Shown: one piece after another, positions 16,239 to 25,653 of the stretch
How positions within the stretch are numbered: the first letter of the stretch is position 1
Layout: each line of letters begins with the position of its first letter
DNA from: Desertivirga xinjiangensis
Lineage (GTDB): Bacteria; Bacteroidota; Bacteroidia; Sphingobacteriales; Sphingobacteriaceae
DNA length: 64,000 nt
NCBI RefSeq assembly: GCF_024436435.1
Contig: NZ_JAFMZP010000001.1
Coordinates: 868,001-932,000, forward strand
Reading direction: 5' to 3'
Notes under the pieces: model-generated
Database searches by the model: none
Told to the model about the DNA's origin: nothing
Seen by the model: only the letters and a program-made list of their open reading frames with translations
Position numbers and translations under genes: made by a program

Positions 16239-18371
16239 GTGTCTATTGTGAAAAGAAAACAAAGTTGGAAGGCCGGATATCGCCTTATTTTAATTGCCGT
16301 TTTTACATTTGCGATCCTTATTCTCTCATTGCTGGCGATCAGGAAAAAAGGGGTGTCTGAAGATCTTGAGAAGATCACCGATAACTTAGGGAGGAAGAGC
16401 CATTTAATCGATCTGACCGACGCTAGTATCGAGAAGCTTTATACCGTTGAAAATTTTCTCAGGCTGTATACCACTACCAGTGAAGAACGGTATAAGTCAG
16501 CGTATGTGTCGGGACTAGACGAACTCAAAGCCGCATTTGAGGTACTGGAGAAAGAGGATAAGAGTTCTTCTCCGGATCATGACGACTTGAACTCATTGGG
16601 CAAACTTCTGGCTGAGAAAAGGGCACGGACGGAGATCTTCGCCCGGCTTAAAAACATAAATGACTCATTGATCCTGGCGACAGTGGCTTTAAATGATACA
16701 GCGAGCACTAAAAGCGTTGGGTATACTCCATATAGTTTAAAAGATGCCCGGCAGTTTGTGAAGCAAAGCCGCAGCGTTTTTCCTGCCGAAGAAAAAAAGA
16801 AAAAAGGTGTTTTCAAAAGAGTTGCAGACGCCATAGCAAATAAAAATACGGGTGAGACAAAGATTATCAATGTCACAGAAACACATAATTATGAGCTTCA
16901 GCTTCGCGCGACACAAAGAGCATTGAATAAGCTGTTGAGGAAATCAGTAGAACGTCTTGCGGTAAATAACCGCGATCTTAGAAACAAAGAGCTTAATTTG
17001 TTGTCAAGCAATACGGAGCTGATATCCAGGTTATCATCTATCCTCAGGGAATTGAAGAAATCACAACAGATAACTGAAGAAGCCAGGATCGAACTGCTAA
17101 ATGTACGGGCCGACAGAACTCTTCAAGAGCTGACAGATATTACCGAGTGGATGATTGCTATCGGTTTTATACTGGCATCTATAATTTTATTCAACGTCTG
17201 GCGTCTTTATCAGCATGATAAAGAGTTGGTTGAAGCAAAAAATGCTGCAATACGGCAAACTCACCTGAAGGGAGATTTTTTAGCTCATATGAGCCACGAG
17301 ATACGAACGCCATTGAATTCTATCCTGGGATTTTCAGAACAACTGGATAGAACTTTTCTGACCATCGAACAAAAACAACAGGTTGCAGCCATCCGGAACT
17401 CTTCGGAGGTTCTGTTAACCGTAGTTAATGATATTCTGGACCTTTCAAAGCTGGAAACAGGGAAGCTGGTTTTGGAAAATGCCGACTTTATGCTTTCTGC
17501 TACCTTCGAGAGCGTTGTTTCTTCTTTAAAGATACTTGCTGAAAAGAAAAGTATAAGGTTGGATTATCAGCTCGATTTTAAGGAGAATCTGGTTGTATCG
17601 GGCGATGAGCACCGCCTCAAGCAGGTGCTGATAAACCTGGTTAATAATGCAATAAAGTTTACAGCCAAAGGTTCTGTTACCTTAAACGCTCGTCTTAGTA
17701 AAGGGGAAATATTAGAGTTTGAAGTGATTGATACAGGAAAAGGAATCGCGAAGCAGTACTTAAAAGGAATATTCGAAGAATTTACACAGGTTCCAGGAGA
17801 CTCCAATAAGCAAAATGGAACTGGATTAGGTCTGCCTATTTGCAAAAAAATTGTGGAAGCTCAAAATGGAACCATCAGTGTCTCGAGTGAGGTAGGTAAG
17901 GGCTCTGTTTTTAGCGTTAAAATACCTTTCCGGATTTCAGAGATAGTTACAGAGCCTGAGGTCAAAGAGGTTAGGATGGATCAGGACCTTTCGCTTCTCT
18001 CATCAAAACGAATCCTGATCGCCGAGGATGATAAAATGAATGTTATGCTTTGCAAGATGATCTTCAAAAAATGGAAGGTTGATTTGGATATTGCCGAAAA
18101 TGGGAATAAGGCTTTTGAAATGTTCAAGGACAACAGGTATGATATTATTCTAAGCGATATTAACATGCCGGAACTGGACGGCATCCGTTTAACTGAAAAA
18201 ATAAGAAGACATGGGGATAAAACCAGGTCGGGAATACCTATTCTTGCAATAACGGCACACGCCATGAAAAAAGACCACGATCAATACCTTTCAGCTGGCA
18301 TGAATGATTATGTGGTGAAGCCTTTTTCAGAAGAAGAGCTCTTCCAAAAGATCGTAAAGTATATTTCGTAG
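16239..18371 (+). CDS. Hybrid sensor histidine kinase / response regulator
   Basis: A 710-residue membrane hybrid kinase. Order: TM1 (about 15-34), a long extracytoplasmic helical region (35-300) rich in coiled-coil-like sequence, TM2 (304-323), HisKA with H353 in FLAHMSHEIRTPLNS, HATPase_c with N-box NLVNNAIKF (about 466-474) and G-boxes DTGKGI and GTGLGL, and a C-terminal receiver with phosphoacceptor D640 (DIILSDINMPELDG) and a VVKPF lysine. All catalytic residues are present. There is no ATG near the start, so translation probably begins at GTG 16239 or GTG 16248. The LuxR-type regulator 81 bp downstream on the same strand is a likely partner, though a hybrid kinase may need a phosphotransfer protein that is not seen here. 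Confidence 0.92.
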   Translation: MSIVKRKQSWKAGYRLILIAVFTFAILILSLLAIRKKGVSEDLEKITDNLGRKSHLIDLTDASIEKLYTVENFLRLYTTTSEERYKSAYVSGLDELKAAFEVLEKEDKSSSPDHDDLNSLGKLLAEKRARTEIFARLKNINDSLILATVALNDTASTKSVGYTPYSLKDARQFVKQSRSVFPAEEKKKKGVFKRVADAIANKNTGETKIINVTETHNYELQLRATQRALNKLLRKSVERLAVNNRDLRNKELNLLSSNTELISRLSSILRELKKSQQITEEARIELLNVRADRTLQELTDITEWMIAIGFILASIILFNVWRLYQHDKELVEAKNAAIRQTHLKGDFLAHMSHEIRTPLNSILGFSEQLDRTFLTIEQKQQVAAIRNSSEVLLTVVNDILDLSKLETGKLVLENADFMLSATFESVVSSLKILAEKKSIRLDYQLDFKENLVVSGDEHRLKQVLINLVNNAIKFTAKGSVTLNARLSKGEILEFEVIDTGKGIAKQYLKGIFEEFTQVPGDSNKQNGTGLGLPICKKIVEAQNGTISVSSEVGKGSVFSVKIPFRISEIVTEPEVKEVRMDQDLSLLSSKRILIAEDDKMNVMLCKMIFKKWKVDLDIAENGNKAFEMFKDNRYDIILSDINMPELDGIRLTEKIRRHGDKTRSGIPILAITAHAMKKDHDQYLSAGMNDYVVKPFSEEELFQKIVKYIS

Positions 18372-18452
18372 TGCCCTGCCTTTATTCTGCTAATCAGAAG
18401 ATGTTGAAGAACGTTTCAAGGCAATGCATTTTTTGTACCTTTCCAGAATCTA

Positions 18453-19109
18453 ATGAGTTTAGGAAATTTGCCCATGAGTGCTAAAACAAGGAGGATTCTT
18501 ATAACAGACGATCATTTGATCATTCGTTACGGGACCATCCGGCTTATCAAAGAATTTATGCCTGATGCGATTTTTTTTGAAGCGAGCACATTAAATCAGG
18601 CAAAAGCAATTATATCAACAGAGGATATTGACCTGTTGATTCTTGATATTAACATTCCGGGTGGCGATAACATTAAAATGGTTGAAGCGATTAAAGTTAA
18701 ATGGCCTGGTATCAAAGTTCTTATGTTTTCCGGTTACCCTGAAGAAGATTATGCAATGAGATATATCCAGGCAGGGGCAGATGGTTATGTTCACAAAGAT
18801 ACCTCGATAAACGAGATTCAAAGGGCTGTTGAGCTTGTTCTTGCCGGAAAAACTTTTATGAGTGAGCAAGTAAAGGAACATGCAATCAACACCTTAATTA
18901 GCAGGGATAATCCCGGCAGGAGAATAGATACCCTCTCCAATCGCGAACTGGATGTTGCCAGGCATCTAATTAATGGCCGCGGAACCATCGAAATTGCTGC
19001 AGCTCTAAATCTTCAAATGTCAACCGTCAGCACTTATAAAAAACGCTTGTTCGAAAAATTGCAGGTTAAAAATATTATAGAGCTTATAGATAGGTTCCAG
19101 GAAAGCTGA
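18453..19109 (+). CDS. NarL/LuxR-family response regulator
   Basis: A 218-residue two-domain regulator. The receiver domain (residues about 12-130) has the acidic pair in ITDDH and phosphoacceptor D65 (DLLILDINIPGG). The C-terminal HTH_LuxR domain (about 150-215) includes LSNRELDVARHLINGRGTIE and STVSTYKKRLFEKLQVKN. Two starts are possible, ATG 18453 or ATG 18474. The second is closer to the receiver fold. It is probably the output of the upstream hybrid kinase. A strong stem-loop follows the gene. Confidence 0.92.
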   Translation: MSLGNLPMSAKTRRILITDDHLIIRYGTIRLIKEFMPDAIFFEASTLNQAKAIISTEDIDLLILDINIPGGDNIKMVEAIKVKWPGIKVLMFSGYPEEDYAMRYIQAGADGYVHKDTSINEIQRAVELVLAGKTFMSEQVKEHAINTLISRDNPGRRIDTLSNRELDVARHLINGRGTIEIAAALNLQMSTVSTYKKRLFEKLQVKNIIELIDRFQES

Positions 19110-19116
19110 TACGCTG

Positions 19117-19161
19117 TTAGCTATCTGATAGGTAACCAGATAGCTAATTGAGTTTCTTTTT
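19117..19161 (+). terminator. Terminator after the LuxR-type regulator
   Basis: An 11-bp perfect stem, TTAGCTATCTG (19117-19127) with CAGATAGCTAA (19137-19147), has a 9-nt loop and is followed by ttgagtttcttttt. Confidence 0.75.
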
Positions 19162-19200
19162 GTTCTTAAGAAAAAAGACTGCCAGATAGACAAGTTTATT

Positions 19201-19410
19201 TTACCTCCAGCCAATTGTATCCATAGCTCTGGAGGTAATTTTCAGATCTGAATTATCCAGATGAATTTCCGGCCCGGCTGACAACAGGCTGTTAAGCGTA
19301 GCATCTTCTTTTATAGCAGTACTGACAACCAGTTTTGCGGCTCCTTGCTGAAATTGTGGAGCATCACCAATGCTCCACTTAAGAAGGAATAGAAAGCAGG
19401 GGAATAGCAC
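19201..19410 (-). CDS. Possible small protein after usp (hypothetical)
   Basis: An open frame of 69 codons begins at a GTG inside the end of the universal stress gene (32-bp overlap) and ends before the convergent LuxR terminator. The composition from residue 11 on (KWSIGDAPQFQQGAAKLVV, SLLSAGPEIHLDNSDLKIT) looks protein-like rather than random, and the space would otherwise be empty. No family was recognised and the start is uncertain. It could be a translationally coupled small gene or chance. Confidence 0.28.
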   Translation of the reverse strand: MLFPCFLFLLKWSIGDAPQFQQGAAKLVVSTAIKEDATLNSLLSAGPEIHLDNSDLKITSRAMDTIGWR

Positions 19411-20203
19411 TTTTAAACACCATCTCCCGGGTTTTGCTTTTGTGGAACAGCGAACTCCAGAAAGAGTATTTGTGCGGCGACATCACCAGTATATCGGCCT
19501 TAAACTCCCTTATGCCCTCTTTTAAGCCCGTAATGATATCTTTGGCATCCACATCCCGGTAGGTATGATTTAAAGTACCAATCGAATCTTCCAGCTGACT
19601 TAATACAGCTTTTTTAAGTTCGGCACCTGCTGCAGCCAGTGCCGGTGATTTCCATACATGAAATACCTGCAGTTCAGATCCGAAGGTGGTGGCTATTTCT
19701 TTTAACTCTGTTAAATGATCTTCTTTCGGCACCGAATGGTAATCGCAGGCATATAAAACCCTTTCCGGCAGCTTTATTTCTACGCCTTCAGGGACGATTA
19801 AGACCGGCAGGCAAACATTGCTTATAATGGTGGCTGATGTGTTGCTGTGTACATGGGGCCAGTCTGCATTCTCTTTCATGCCCATAACGATCATCCCTGC
19901 GTTTAACTTTTTAGCTAGTTCTTCCAGCGATTCCTCGGTCATGGAGGTAAGGGTACAGGTACTCAGTGGAGTTCCATATTTTTCCGATAACTTTTCGGCA
20001 TACTTTTCCAGACGATGCCGGTTTTCTTTAACAAGTGTGTCCATGGCGGAAGCACTGATCCGACCGTTTAGAGCATGAATATTAAAATTATAATTGTTAA
20101 AAAGTACAATTTTGGCTTTTGTGAAACGTGCTATAAATGCCACGTATTTTAACGCTGTTTCAGCACTTTCAGAATAATCTGTTGCGACTAATATTGTTCT
20201 CAT
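19379..20203 (-). CDS. Universal stress protein with tandem Usp domains
   Basis: A 274-residue protein with two UspA-type domains. The first is residues 1-140: TILVATDYSESAETALKYVAFIARF at the N-terminus and GMKENADWPHVHSNTSATIISNVCLPVLIVPEG, with the G-x-(9)-S/T nucleotide-site pattern degenerate. The second is residues about 145-274, ending FKSAIPLLSIPS. Such tandem proteins are cytoplasmic and commonly induced by oxygen limitation or energy stress. A CRP/FNR-like dyad lies upstream at 20284-20295 and fits that. It follows the YeeE/YedE pair on the same strand but is separated from it by 122 bp, enough for its own promoter. Confidence 0.9.
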   Translation of the reverse strand: MRTILVATDYSESAETALKYVAFIARFTKAKIVLFNNYNFNIHALNGRISASAMDTLVKENRHRLEKYAEKLSEKYGTPLSTCTLTSMTEESLEELAKKLNAGMIVMGMKENADWPHVHSNTSATIISNVCLPVLIVPEGVEIKLPERVLYACDYHSVPKEDHLTELKEIATTFGSELQVFHVWKSPALAAAGAELKKAVLSQLEDSIGTLNHTYRDVDAKDIITGLKEGIREFKADILVMSPHKYSFWSSLFHKSKTREMVFKSAIPLLSIPS

Positions 20204-20228
20204 ATCCTATTGGCTTAATCTCTTGCTT

Positions 20229-20236
20229 TAAAGATA
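20229..20236 (-). promoter_or_regulatory. Candidate -7 box of usp
   Basis: Minus-strand TATCTTTA differs from TAnnTTTG at one base. It is 59.5-60.5 nt from the centre of the dyad at 20284-20295, which would put that dyad near -65. Confidence 0.35.
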
Positions 20237-20283
20237 AGAAATATTGCAGACAGTTGGGAATGACTAAAGTGGTGCTCATCAAG

Positions 20284-20295
20284 TGACTTAGGTCA
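20284..20295. promoter_or_regulatory. CRP/FNR-like dyad upstream of usp
   Basis: TGAC-ttag-GTCA, embedded in GTGACTTAGGTCACA, is a symmetric GTGA-N6-TCAC site as bound by the CRP/FNR superfamily. It is the most CRP-like of seven such dyads in the window. Confidence 0.5.
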
Positions 20296-20325
20296 CAGGG
20301 GAGAGGGGCAAAACAGATGAATTGT

Positions 20326-20739
20326 TCAATGAGGGAGTTTCTTTTGAAACACTCCATAGAGATACGTTCCGAGCAACGCACCGGTCACCACGATGATCAT
20401 AGACCAGTAGCCGTAACCGATGTTTACAAACATGGGGCCCGGACAAGCGCCTGTAAGCGCCCAGCCTAATCCAAAAATAGAACCGCCGATCAGATACCTT
20501 CTCCAGCCTTGTTCTTTATTCGGGATGGTGATTGGCTGACCTTCGGTGTCTTTTAATCCTAGTTTTTTAATGAAAAAAACCGCAACTATACCCAGGAAAA
20601 CGGCTGTGCCAATGATACCATACATATGAAAGGATTGGAAACGGAACATCTCCTGAATACGGTACCAGGAAACTGCTTCCGATTTTACCATGATCACACC
20701 AAATACTAAACCTGTCAGAATATATCGTAAGCCTTTCAT
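20326..20739 (-). CDS. YeeE/YedE-family half transporter, second subunit (DUF6691)
   Basis: A 137-residue membrane protein with about four helices. It contains GWALTGACPGPMFVNIGYGYW, the conserved cysteine motif of the YeeE/YedE (TsuA-like) family associated with uptake of reduced sulfur compounds such as thiosulfate. Full-length family members carry two such halves on one chain. Here they are split over adjacent genes only 3 bp apart, so the two proteins probably assemble into one transporter. Substrate assignment is by family only. Confidence 0.85.
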   Translation of the reverse strand: MKGLRYILTGLVFGVIMVKSEAVSWYRIQEMFRFQSFHMYGIIGTAVFLGIVAVFFIKKLGLKDTEGQPITIPNKEQGWRRYLIGGSIFGLGWALTGACPGPMFVNIGYGYWSMIIVVTGALLGTYLYGVFQKKLPH

Positions 20740-20742
20740 GCT

Positions 20743-21300
20743 TTAAAAAATTAAGGGTAATAAAAGGTGAGTCATTAGAAGGCCGCCAATAAAAAATCCA
20801 ATAACTGCAACCAGGGAAGGTATCTGTAAATTTGACAAGCCGCTAATAGCATGGCCTGAAGTGCAGCCCCCTGCATAGCGGGTACCGAAGCCAATTAATA
20901 TTCCGCCAGCTAACAACAATATCGCATTTTTGAATGAAGTGCCAGACTCCCATCCGAAGATCTGAGCGGGGTTCAACTTGCCATCGAAGATAATTCCTAG
21001 CCCTTTAAGGTCCTGGATTGTAGCGGTGGAAAGTTGTAAGGGCTCATCGTTTTTCAGTAAACTGGAGGCCAGGAATCCGCCCAGTAACGATCCGGACAAA
21101 AAGAGCAGGTTCCATCTTTTTGTTCTCCAATCGAAATCAAAAAACTCTACTGTTTTCCCCGCACCCATGATGGTACATATAGTTCTGAGATTAGAGGAAA
21201 ATCCGAAGGTCTTGCCGAAAAGCAAGAGTGTGATCATTATGGCTGCGATTGCCATGCCTGATGTGTACCAGGGCCAGGGTTGTTTTATTAGCTCGAGCAT
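20743..21300 (-). CDS. YeeE/YedE-family half transporter, first subunit
   Basis: A 185-residue membrane protein, the partner of the next gene. About five helices are visible, and the conserved cysteine motif is GTRYAGGCTSGHAISG near residues 140-155. It starts at the ATG at 21300, divergent from the FAD oxidoreductase gene with a 71-bp gap, and is followed directly by the second half. In Bacteroidetes this pair often sits with sulfur-handling genes such as rhodaneses, but none is present here. The neighbours are a stress protein and copper genes. Confidence 0.85.
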   Translation of the reverse strand: MLELIKQPWPWYTSGMAIAAIMITLLLFGKTFGFSSNLRTICTIMGAGKTVEFFDFDWRTKRWNLLFLSGSLLGGFLASSLLKNDEPLQLSTATIQDLKGLGIIFDGKLNPAQIFGWESGTSFKNAILLLAGGILIGFGTRYAGGCTSGHAISGLSNLQIPSLVAVIGFFIGGLLMTHLLLPLIF

Positions 21301-21371
21301 TGGTTGTAATTATATCTTTTAAAATAGTAAGTTTAAGGTTTATAGTACACAATTTAAAATAAAAGAAGGAA

Positions 21372-22820
21372 TTGAGTTATAGGGAATATGATGCTGTTGT
21401 AGTAGGTTCGGGGCCAAATGGCCTGGCGGCTGCAATTACTCTCCAAAAAGCGGGGCTGTCTGTTTTGCTTATTGAAGGAAAAGATGAAATTGGAGGGGGC
21501 ATGCGTTCGGCTGAACTGACTCTGCCTGGCTTCGTACATGATATTTGTTCTGCCGTCCATCCGATGGCTGCTGCATCTCCGTTCTTTAAAACATTACCCT
21601 TACATGAGCATGGATTGGAGTTCATCTATCCGGAAATAGCTGCCGCACATCCTTTTGATGACGGTAAGGTCGCCATTTTAACGGAATCGATCGATAAAAC
21701 AGCCGGGTCTTTAGGCGAAGATAAGCATACCTATTTAGACTTGATGAAACCGCTGGTCGAGGCCTGGCCATCTATTAATAAAGATGTTTTGGGACCGCCC
21801 TTAAGCATTCCGTCTAATCCCATTGCAATGGCAAAATTCGGATTGAAGGCCATGACCTCTGCTTTGCAGTTATCCAAATGCTTTTCCACAAAAGAGGCTA
21901 AAGGCTTATTCGCCGGTATGGCTGCTCATTCTATTCAGCCGCTTTCAAACCTGGCGACCTCTGCTATCGGACTTGTATTAAGTGCCGCCGGACATTTGGG
22001 TGGCTGGCCAGTTGCTAAAGGTGGTTCCGGTGAAATTGCAAAAGCATTAGCCTCTTATTTTGAATCCCTTGGCGGGAAGATAGAAACAGGGTTCTATGTG
22101 ACATCATTAAGTCAGTTGCCTTCGGCTCGTGCTTTATTGTTTGACCTAACACCTAAACAGTTGCTGGAAATTGCCGGGCATAAGTTTTCGTCAATTTATA
22201 AATGGCAGCTGCAGCGTTACCGTTATGGCATGGGCGTTTTTAAGGTAGATTGGGCATTACACGAACAAATTCCTTTCAGTGCAGAGCAGTGCAGGAATGC
22301 CGGAACGGTACACCTTGGCAATACTATTGAAGAGATTGAACTCAGTGAACGCACATCCGCCAGCGGCAAAATTCCTGAGAACCCATTTGTGCTCCTTGCT
22401 CAGCAAAGCTTATTTGACCCAGGCAGGGCACCCGCCGGAATGCATACGGCCTGGGCTTATTGCCATGTGCCAAATGGCTCGAGGGTAGATATGACCGAAG
22501 CTATCGAGAAACAGGTGGAGCGCTTTGCACCAGGCTTCAGGGAACGGATCCTGGCCAGGCATGTTTTTAATTCCATGGAAATGGAGGCGTATAACCCCAA
22601 TTATATTGGTGGTGATATTAATGGCGGGGTGATTGATCTAGGTCAGCTTTTTACCCGACCGGTAATTTCGCTTTCTCCTTATAAAACCTCAGCAAAGGGA
22701 ATTTATATCTGTTCATCTTCAACACCTCCAGGAGGAGGCGTTCATGGAATGTGCGGTTACCATGCTGCCAAAAAAGCATTAAAAGAAACGTTTAATTTGT
22801 CTGTTAGGACGCTTCTATAG
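21372..22820 (+). CDS. FAD-dependent oxidoreductase of the phytoene-desaturase/PYROXD2 type
   Basis: A 482-residue flavoprotein. The N-terminal dinucleotide-binding motif is VVVGSGPNGLAAAITLQKAG with the following acidic residue in LLIEGKDEIGG, as in amine-oxidase and carotenoid-desaturase-like enzymes. The C-terminal FAD motif region is GIYICSSSTPPGGGVHGMCGYHAA. The PNGLAAA variant fits the PYROXD2-like NAD(P)/FAD oxidoreductases, whose substrates are mostly unknown. There is no carotenoid cluster nearby. No ATG exists upstream of the FAD motif, so translation should begin at TTG 21372. AGAAGGA just before it is a plausible ribosome-binding site and supports that choice. Confidence 0.85.
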   Translation: MSYREYDAVVVGSGPNGLAAAITLQKAGLSVLLIEGKDEIGGGMRSAELTLPGFVHDICSAVHPMAAASPFFKTLPLHEHGLEFIYPEIAAAHPFDDGKVAILTESIDKTAGSLGEDKHTYLDLMKPLVEAWPSINKDVLGPPLSIPSNPIAMAKFGLKAMTSALQLSKCFSTKEAKGLFAGMAAHSIQPLSNLATSAIGLVLSAAGHLGGWPVAKGGSGEIAKALASYFESLGGKIETGFYVTSLSQLPSARALLFDLTPKQLLEIAGHKFSSIYKWQLQRYRYGMGVFKVDWALHEQIPFSAEQCRNAGTVHLGNTIEEIELSERTSASGKIPENPFVLLAQQSLFDPGRAPAGMHTAWAYCHVPNGSRVDMTEAIEKQVERFAPGFRERILARHVFNSMEMEAYNPNYIGGDINGGVIDLGQLFTRPVISLSPYKTSAKGIYICSSSTPPGGGVHGMCGYHAAKKALKETFNLSVRTLL

Positions 22821-22895
22821 CTATAATTAGTTCCTCCTGATATTTGCTGTATTTCCTGCGCAATCAAAACTAATTTTCTTCTGTTGAGAGAAAAA

Positions 22896-22907
22896 TGATC
22901 GTTGTCA
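22896..22907. promoter_or_regulatory. CRP/FNR-like dyad upstream of the copper ATPase
   Basis: TGAT-cgtt-GTCA within ATGATCGTTGTCAT. It is about 95 bp before the start codon, further away than in the fermentation promoters. TTACTTTG at 22979-22986 is the likely -7 box, so a direct class II arrangement does not apply here. Confidence 0.4.
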
Positions 22908-23001
22908 TATAAGCTTGTTTTTAATAAAATTTATAACTCTTTCAGATAATTATATAAAGATTGGATCCTGATTACCGCTTACTTTGCAATAAATAATTGT
23001 T

Positions 23002-25257
23002 ATGTCAGTGAACCAAGAGTTATCTAACAGAAGAAAGACTCAAAACCATATAAAAAAAACATTTCCGGTTACAGGAATGTCCTGTGCCGGATGTGCTGTA
23101 AGCGTTGAGTCGATGTTGAAATCAGCTGCAGGTGTGTCTGCGGCAGGAGTCAACTTTGCAAATAATACGGCCTGGGTGGAGTATGATCAAGCTCTTACAT
23201 CGCCGGAAGAGCTTCAAAAAGCAATTCGTTCGGTTGGCTACGATCTTATTGTGGACGCCGAAGATCCTCTGGCAAAACAGGAGGACTTGCAGCTGAAACA
23301 CTATAGAGAAGTAAAGTACCGAACAATATGGGCTGCTATACTTTCCCTTCCGGTTGTGATCATAGGAATGTTTTTTATGGATATGCCCTATGGAGCCTGG
23401 ATTTCGATGGCGTTAACAGCCGTAGTTCTTTTCTGGTTTGGGAGAAATTTCTTCTTGAACGCATGGAAACAGGCAAGGCACGGCAAAGCCAATATGGATA
23501 CACTGGTAGCACTGAGCACGGGTATCGCTTTTCTGTTCAGTACCTTTAATACCCTGAATCCTGAGTTCTGGCATAGCAGAGGCATCCATCCGCATGTATA
23601 TTTTGAAGCAGCAGCAGTGATCATTGCTTTTATATCTCTTGGGAAGTTCTTAGAGGAAAAAGCCAAATCTAATACCAGTTCAGCTATCAGGAAGCTGATG
23701 GGCTTACAGCCTAAAACCGTTAAAGTGATGATAGGCGATTCCGAGCAGGAGATTTCAATTGCGTCAGTTGTAAAAGATCAAGTAATTATTGTCAGGCCTG
23801 GGGAAAAACTGCCGGTTGACGGTGCTGTAATTTCAGGCTCGTCGTTTGTGGATGAGAGTATGATCACTGGCGAGCCTGTTCCGGTTCAAAAATCTAAGGG
23901 AGATAAAGTTTTTGCGGGGACAATAAATCAAAAAGGCAGCTTCCAGTTCATAGCTGAAAAAGTAGGCAGTGACACTTTGCTGGCTCATATTATAAAAATG
24001 GTTCAGGAAGCACAGGGAAGTAAAGCACCGGTACAGAAGCTTGTCGATAAGATCGCCGGGATCTTCGTTCCGGTAGTTATAGGCATTGCAATATTAACCT
24101 TCCTCACCTGGATATTGATAGGAGGTGAAAACGCTTTTACACATGCTTTGCTAACTTCAGTAACCGTTCTTGTGATAGCTTGTCCCTGTGCTCTGGGCCT
24201 GGCAACGCCCACAGCAATTATGGTAGGAGTAGGAAAAGGAGCCGAAAACAACATCCTGATCAGAGACGCAGAGAGCTTAGAACTTGCTCATCAGGTAAAT
24301 GCTGTAATTCTCGATAAAACCGGTACCATCACTGAAGGAAAGCCTGTAGTAAACAAAATTAACTGGCTTGATGAAACAGTGAACACCTTGGAGCTGAAAA
24401 GTATCCTCTACAGCCTGGAAATCCAGTCGGAGCACCCTCTGGCCGAAGCGATCGTTAAAGAGCTGAAAAACGAAGGAATTGGCTCAAGTAAGCTGGACCA
24501 TTTTGAAAGCATTACCGCCAGGGGGGTGAAAGGAAGCTATTTGGGAGAAACCTATTTTGCCGGTAACCGCAACCTGATCCGGGAAAATTCAATTAAGATC
24601 AATGAAAAGCTTTCATCCTTTGCGGAAGGATTGCAACAAAAAGCAAATACTGTGATTTATTTTGCCGACACCAGTAAAGTATTGGCTATAATAGCTATCG
24701 CGGATAAAATAAAAGCCAGCTCCAAGGCAGCGGTTGATGCGCTGAAGAGTATGGATATTAGCGTGTACATGCTCACTGGCGATAATAAAGAAACTGCTGC
24801 AGCGGTTGCGGCGGAGCTTGGGATCTCAGAGTTCGAAGCAGAGGTTCTGCCTTCGCAAAAAGCCGATTTTCTAAAAAAACTTCAGGAGCAGGGAAAAACA
24901 GTCGCTATGGTTGGCGATGGAATTAATGATTCGCATGCGCTGGCTCAGGCTGATGTGAGTATAGCTATGGGAAAAGGTTCGGATATTGCTATGGATGTAG
25001 CCAAAATGACCTTAATTACGTCAGACCTGCAATCAATTCCAAAGGCGCTAAAGCTGTCAAAGAGAACTGTCAAAACTATCCGTCAGAATCTGTTTTGGGC
25101 CTTTGTTTATAATGTGATAGGGATTCCGGTAGCTGCAGGCGCGTTATATGCCTTTAACGGATTTTTACTAGATCCAATGATTGCAGGTGCGGCAATGGCA
25201 CTGAGTTCCGTCTCGGTGATAACCAACAGTTTACGGTTAAAAGCACTTAAACTTTAA
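23002..25257 (+). CDS. copA: Copper-translocating P-type ATPase (P1B-1)
   Basis: A 751-residue heavy-metal ATPase. There is one N-terminal HMA domain with metal-binding C28 and C31 (GMSCAGC), then membrane helices from about residue 105, the actuator domain with MITGEP (about 287), the metal-transport motif CPC at 394-396, phosphorylation site D438 in DKTGT, the HP motif in SEHPLAEA, and the hinge [12 protein letters not shown] plus [13 protein letters not shown] with one HMA domain indicates Cu(I). It acts in the inner membrane, either detoxifying copper or supplying a cuproenzyme. The small HMA protein 30 bp downstream is its likely chaperone. Confidence 0.93.
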   Translation: MSVNQELSNRRKTQNHIKKTFPVTGMSCAGCAVSVESMLKSAAGVSAAGVNFANNTAWVEYDQALTSPEELQKAIRSVGYDLIVDAEDPLAKQEDLQLKHYREVKYRTIWAAILSLPVVIIGMFFMDMPYGAWISMALTAVVLFWFGRNFFLNAWKQARHGKANMDTLVALSTGIAFLFSTFNTLNPEFWHSRGIHPHVYFEAAAVIIAFISLGKFLEEKAKSNTSSAIRKLMGLQPKTVKVMIGDSEQEISIASVVKDQVIIVRPGEKLPVDGAVISGSSFVDESMITGEPVPVQKSKGDKVFAGTINQKGSFQFIAEKVGSDTLLAHIIKMVQEAQGSKAPVQKLVDKIAGIFVPVVIGIAILTFLTWILIGGENAFTHALLTSVTVLVIACPCALGLATPTAIMVGVGKGAENNILIRDAESLELAHQVNAVILDKTGTITEGKPVVNKINWLDETVNTLELKSILYSLEIQSEHPLAEAIVKELKNEGIGSSKLDHFESITARGVKGSYLGETYFAGNRNLIRENSIKINEKLSSFAEGLQQKANTVIYFADTSKVLAIIAIADKIKASSKAAVDALKSMDISVYMLTGDNKETAAAVAAELGISEFEAEVLPSQKADFLKKLQEQGKTVAMVGDGINDSHALAQADVSIAMGKGSDIAMDVAKMTLITSDLQSIPKALKLSKRTVKTIRQNLFWAFVYNVIGIPVAAGALYAFNGFLLDPMIAGAAMALSSVSVITNSLRLKALKL

Positions 25258-25287
25258 TCAACATATTTTTAAACAGAATATACAACA

Positions 25288-25500
25288 ATGGAAAATTTAA
25301 AATTTAAAACAACGATCAAATGTGGCAACTGCTTAAATGCGGTTACGCCAGCTTTAAATGAAACTGTGGGAGAAAATTACTGGAACGTAGATCTTTTGGA
25401 TCCATCAAGGATCTTAAGCGTTTCAAGTGAAAGTACTGCTGACGCTGATGAAATCATAGCAGCCGTTAAGAAAGCGGGCTTTGAAGCTGAAAAGATATAA
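25288..25500 (+). CDS. Small HMA-domain metal-binding protein (CopZ-like)
   Basis: A 70-residue protein with the ferredoxin-like HMA pattern. It has a CxxC motif at C12 and C15 (KCGNCLNAV) in place of the classical MxCxxC, followed by a typical ending (IIAAVKKAGFEAEKI). Proteins of this size deliver Cu(I) to P1B ATPases. It is 30 bp after copA on the same strand, so it is probably co-transcribed and functionally linked. The missing methionine before the first cysteine and the CGNC sequence make it a divergent member. Confidence 0.8.
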   Translation: MENLKFKTTIKCGNCLNAVTPALNETVGENYWNVDLLDPSRILSVSSESTADADEIIAAVKKAGFEAEKI

Positions 25501-25653
25501 GCAAGGAATCAGAAAGAAAGCAGCACCGGGTTGGCGAATAATATCCTGGTTAGAAATGGAGTACATTCCGGAAAATCACAATTCTAAAACTTATTTATAA
25601 TTTACTTGTATTTTATCTGTTTGTGGATATACCGCATTTTTTAGCGAAGATTT

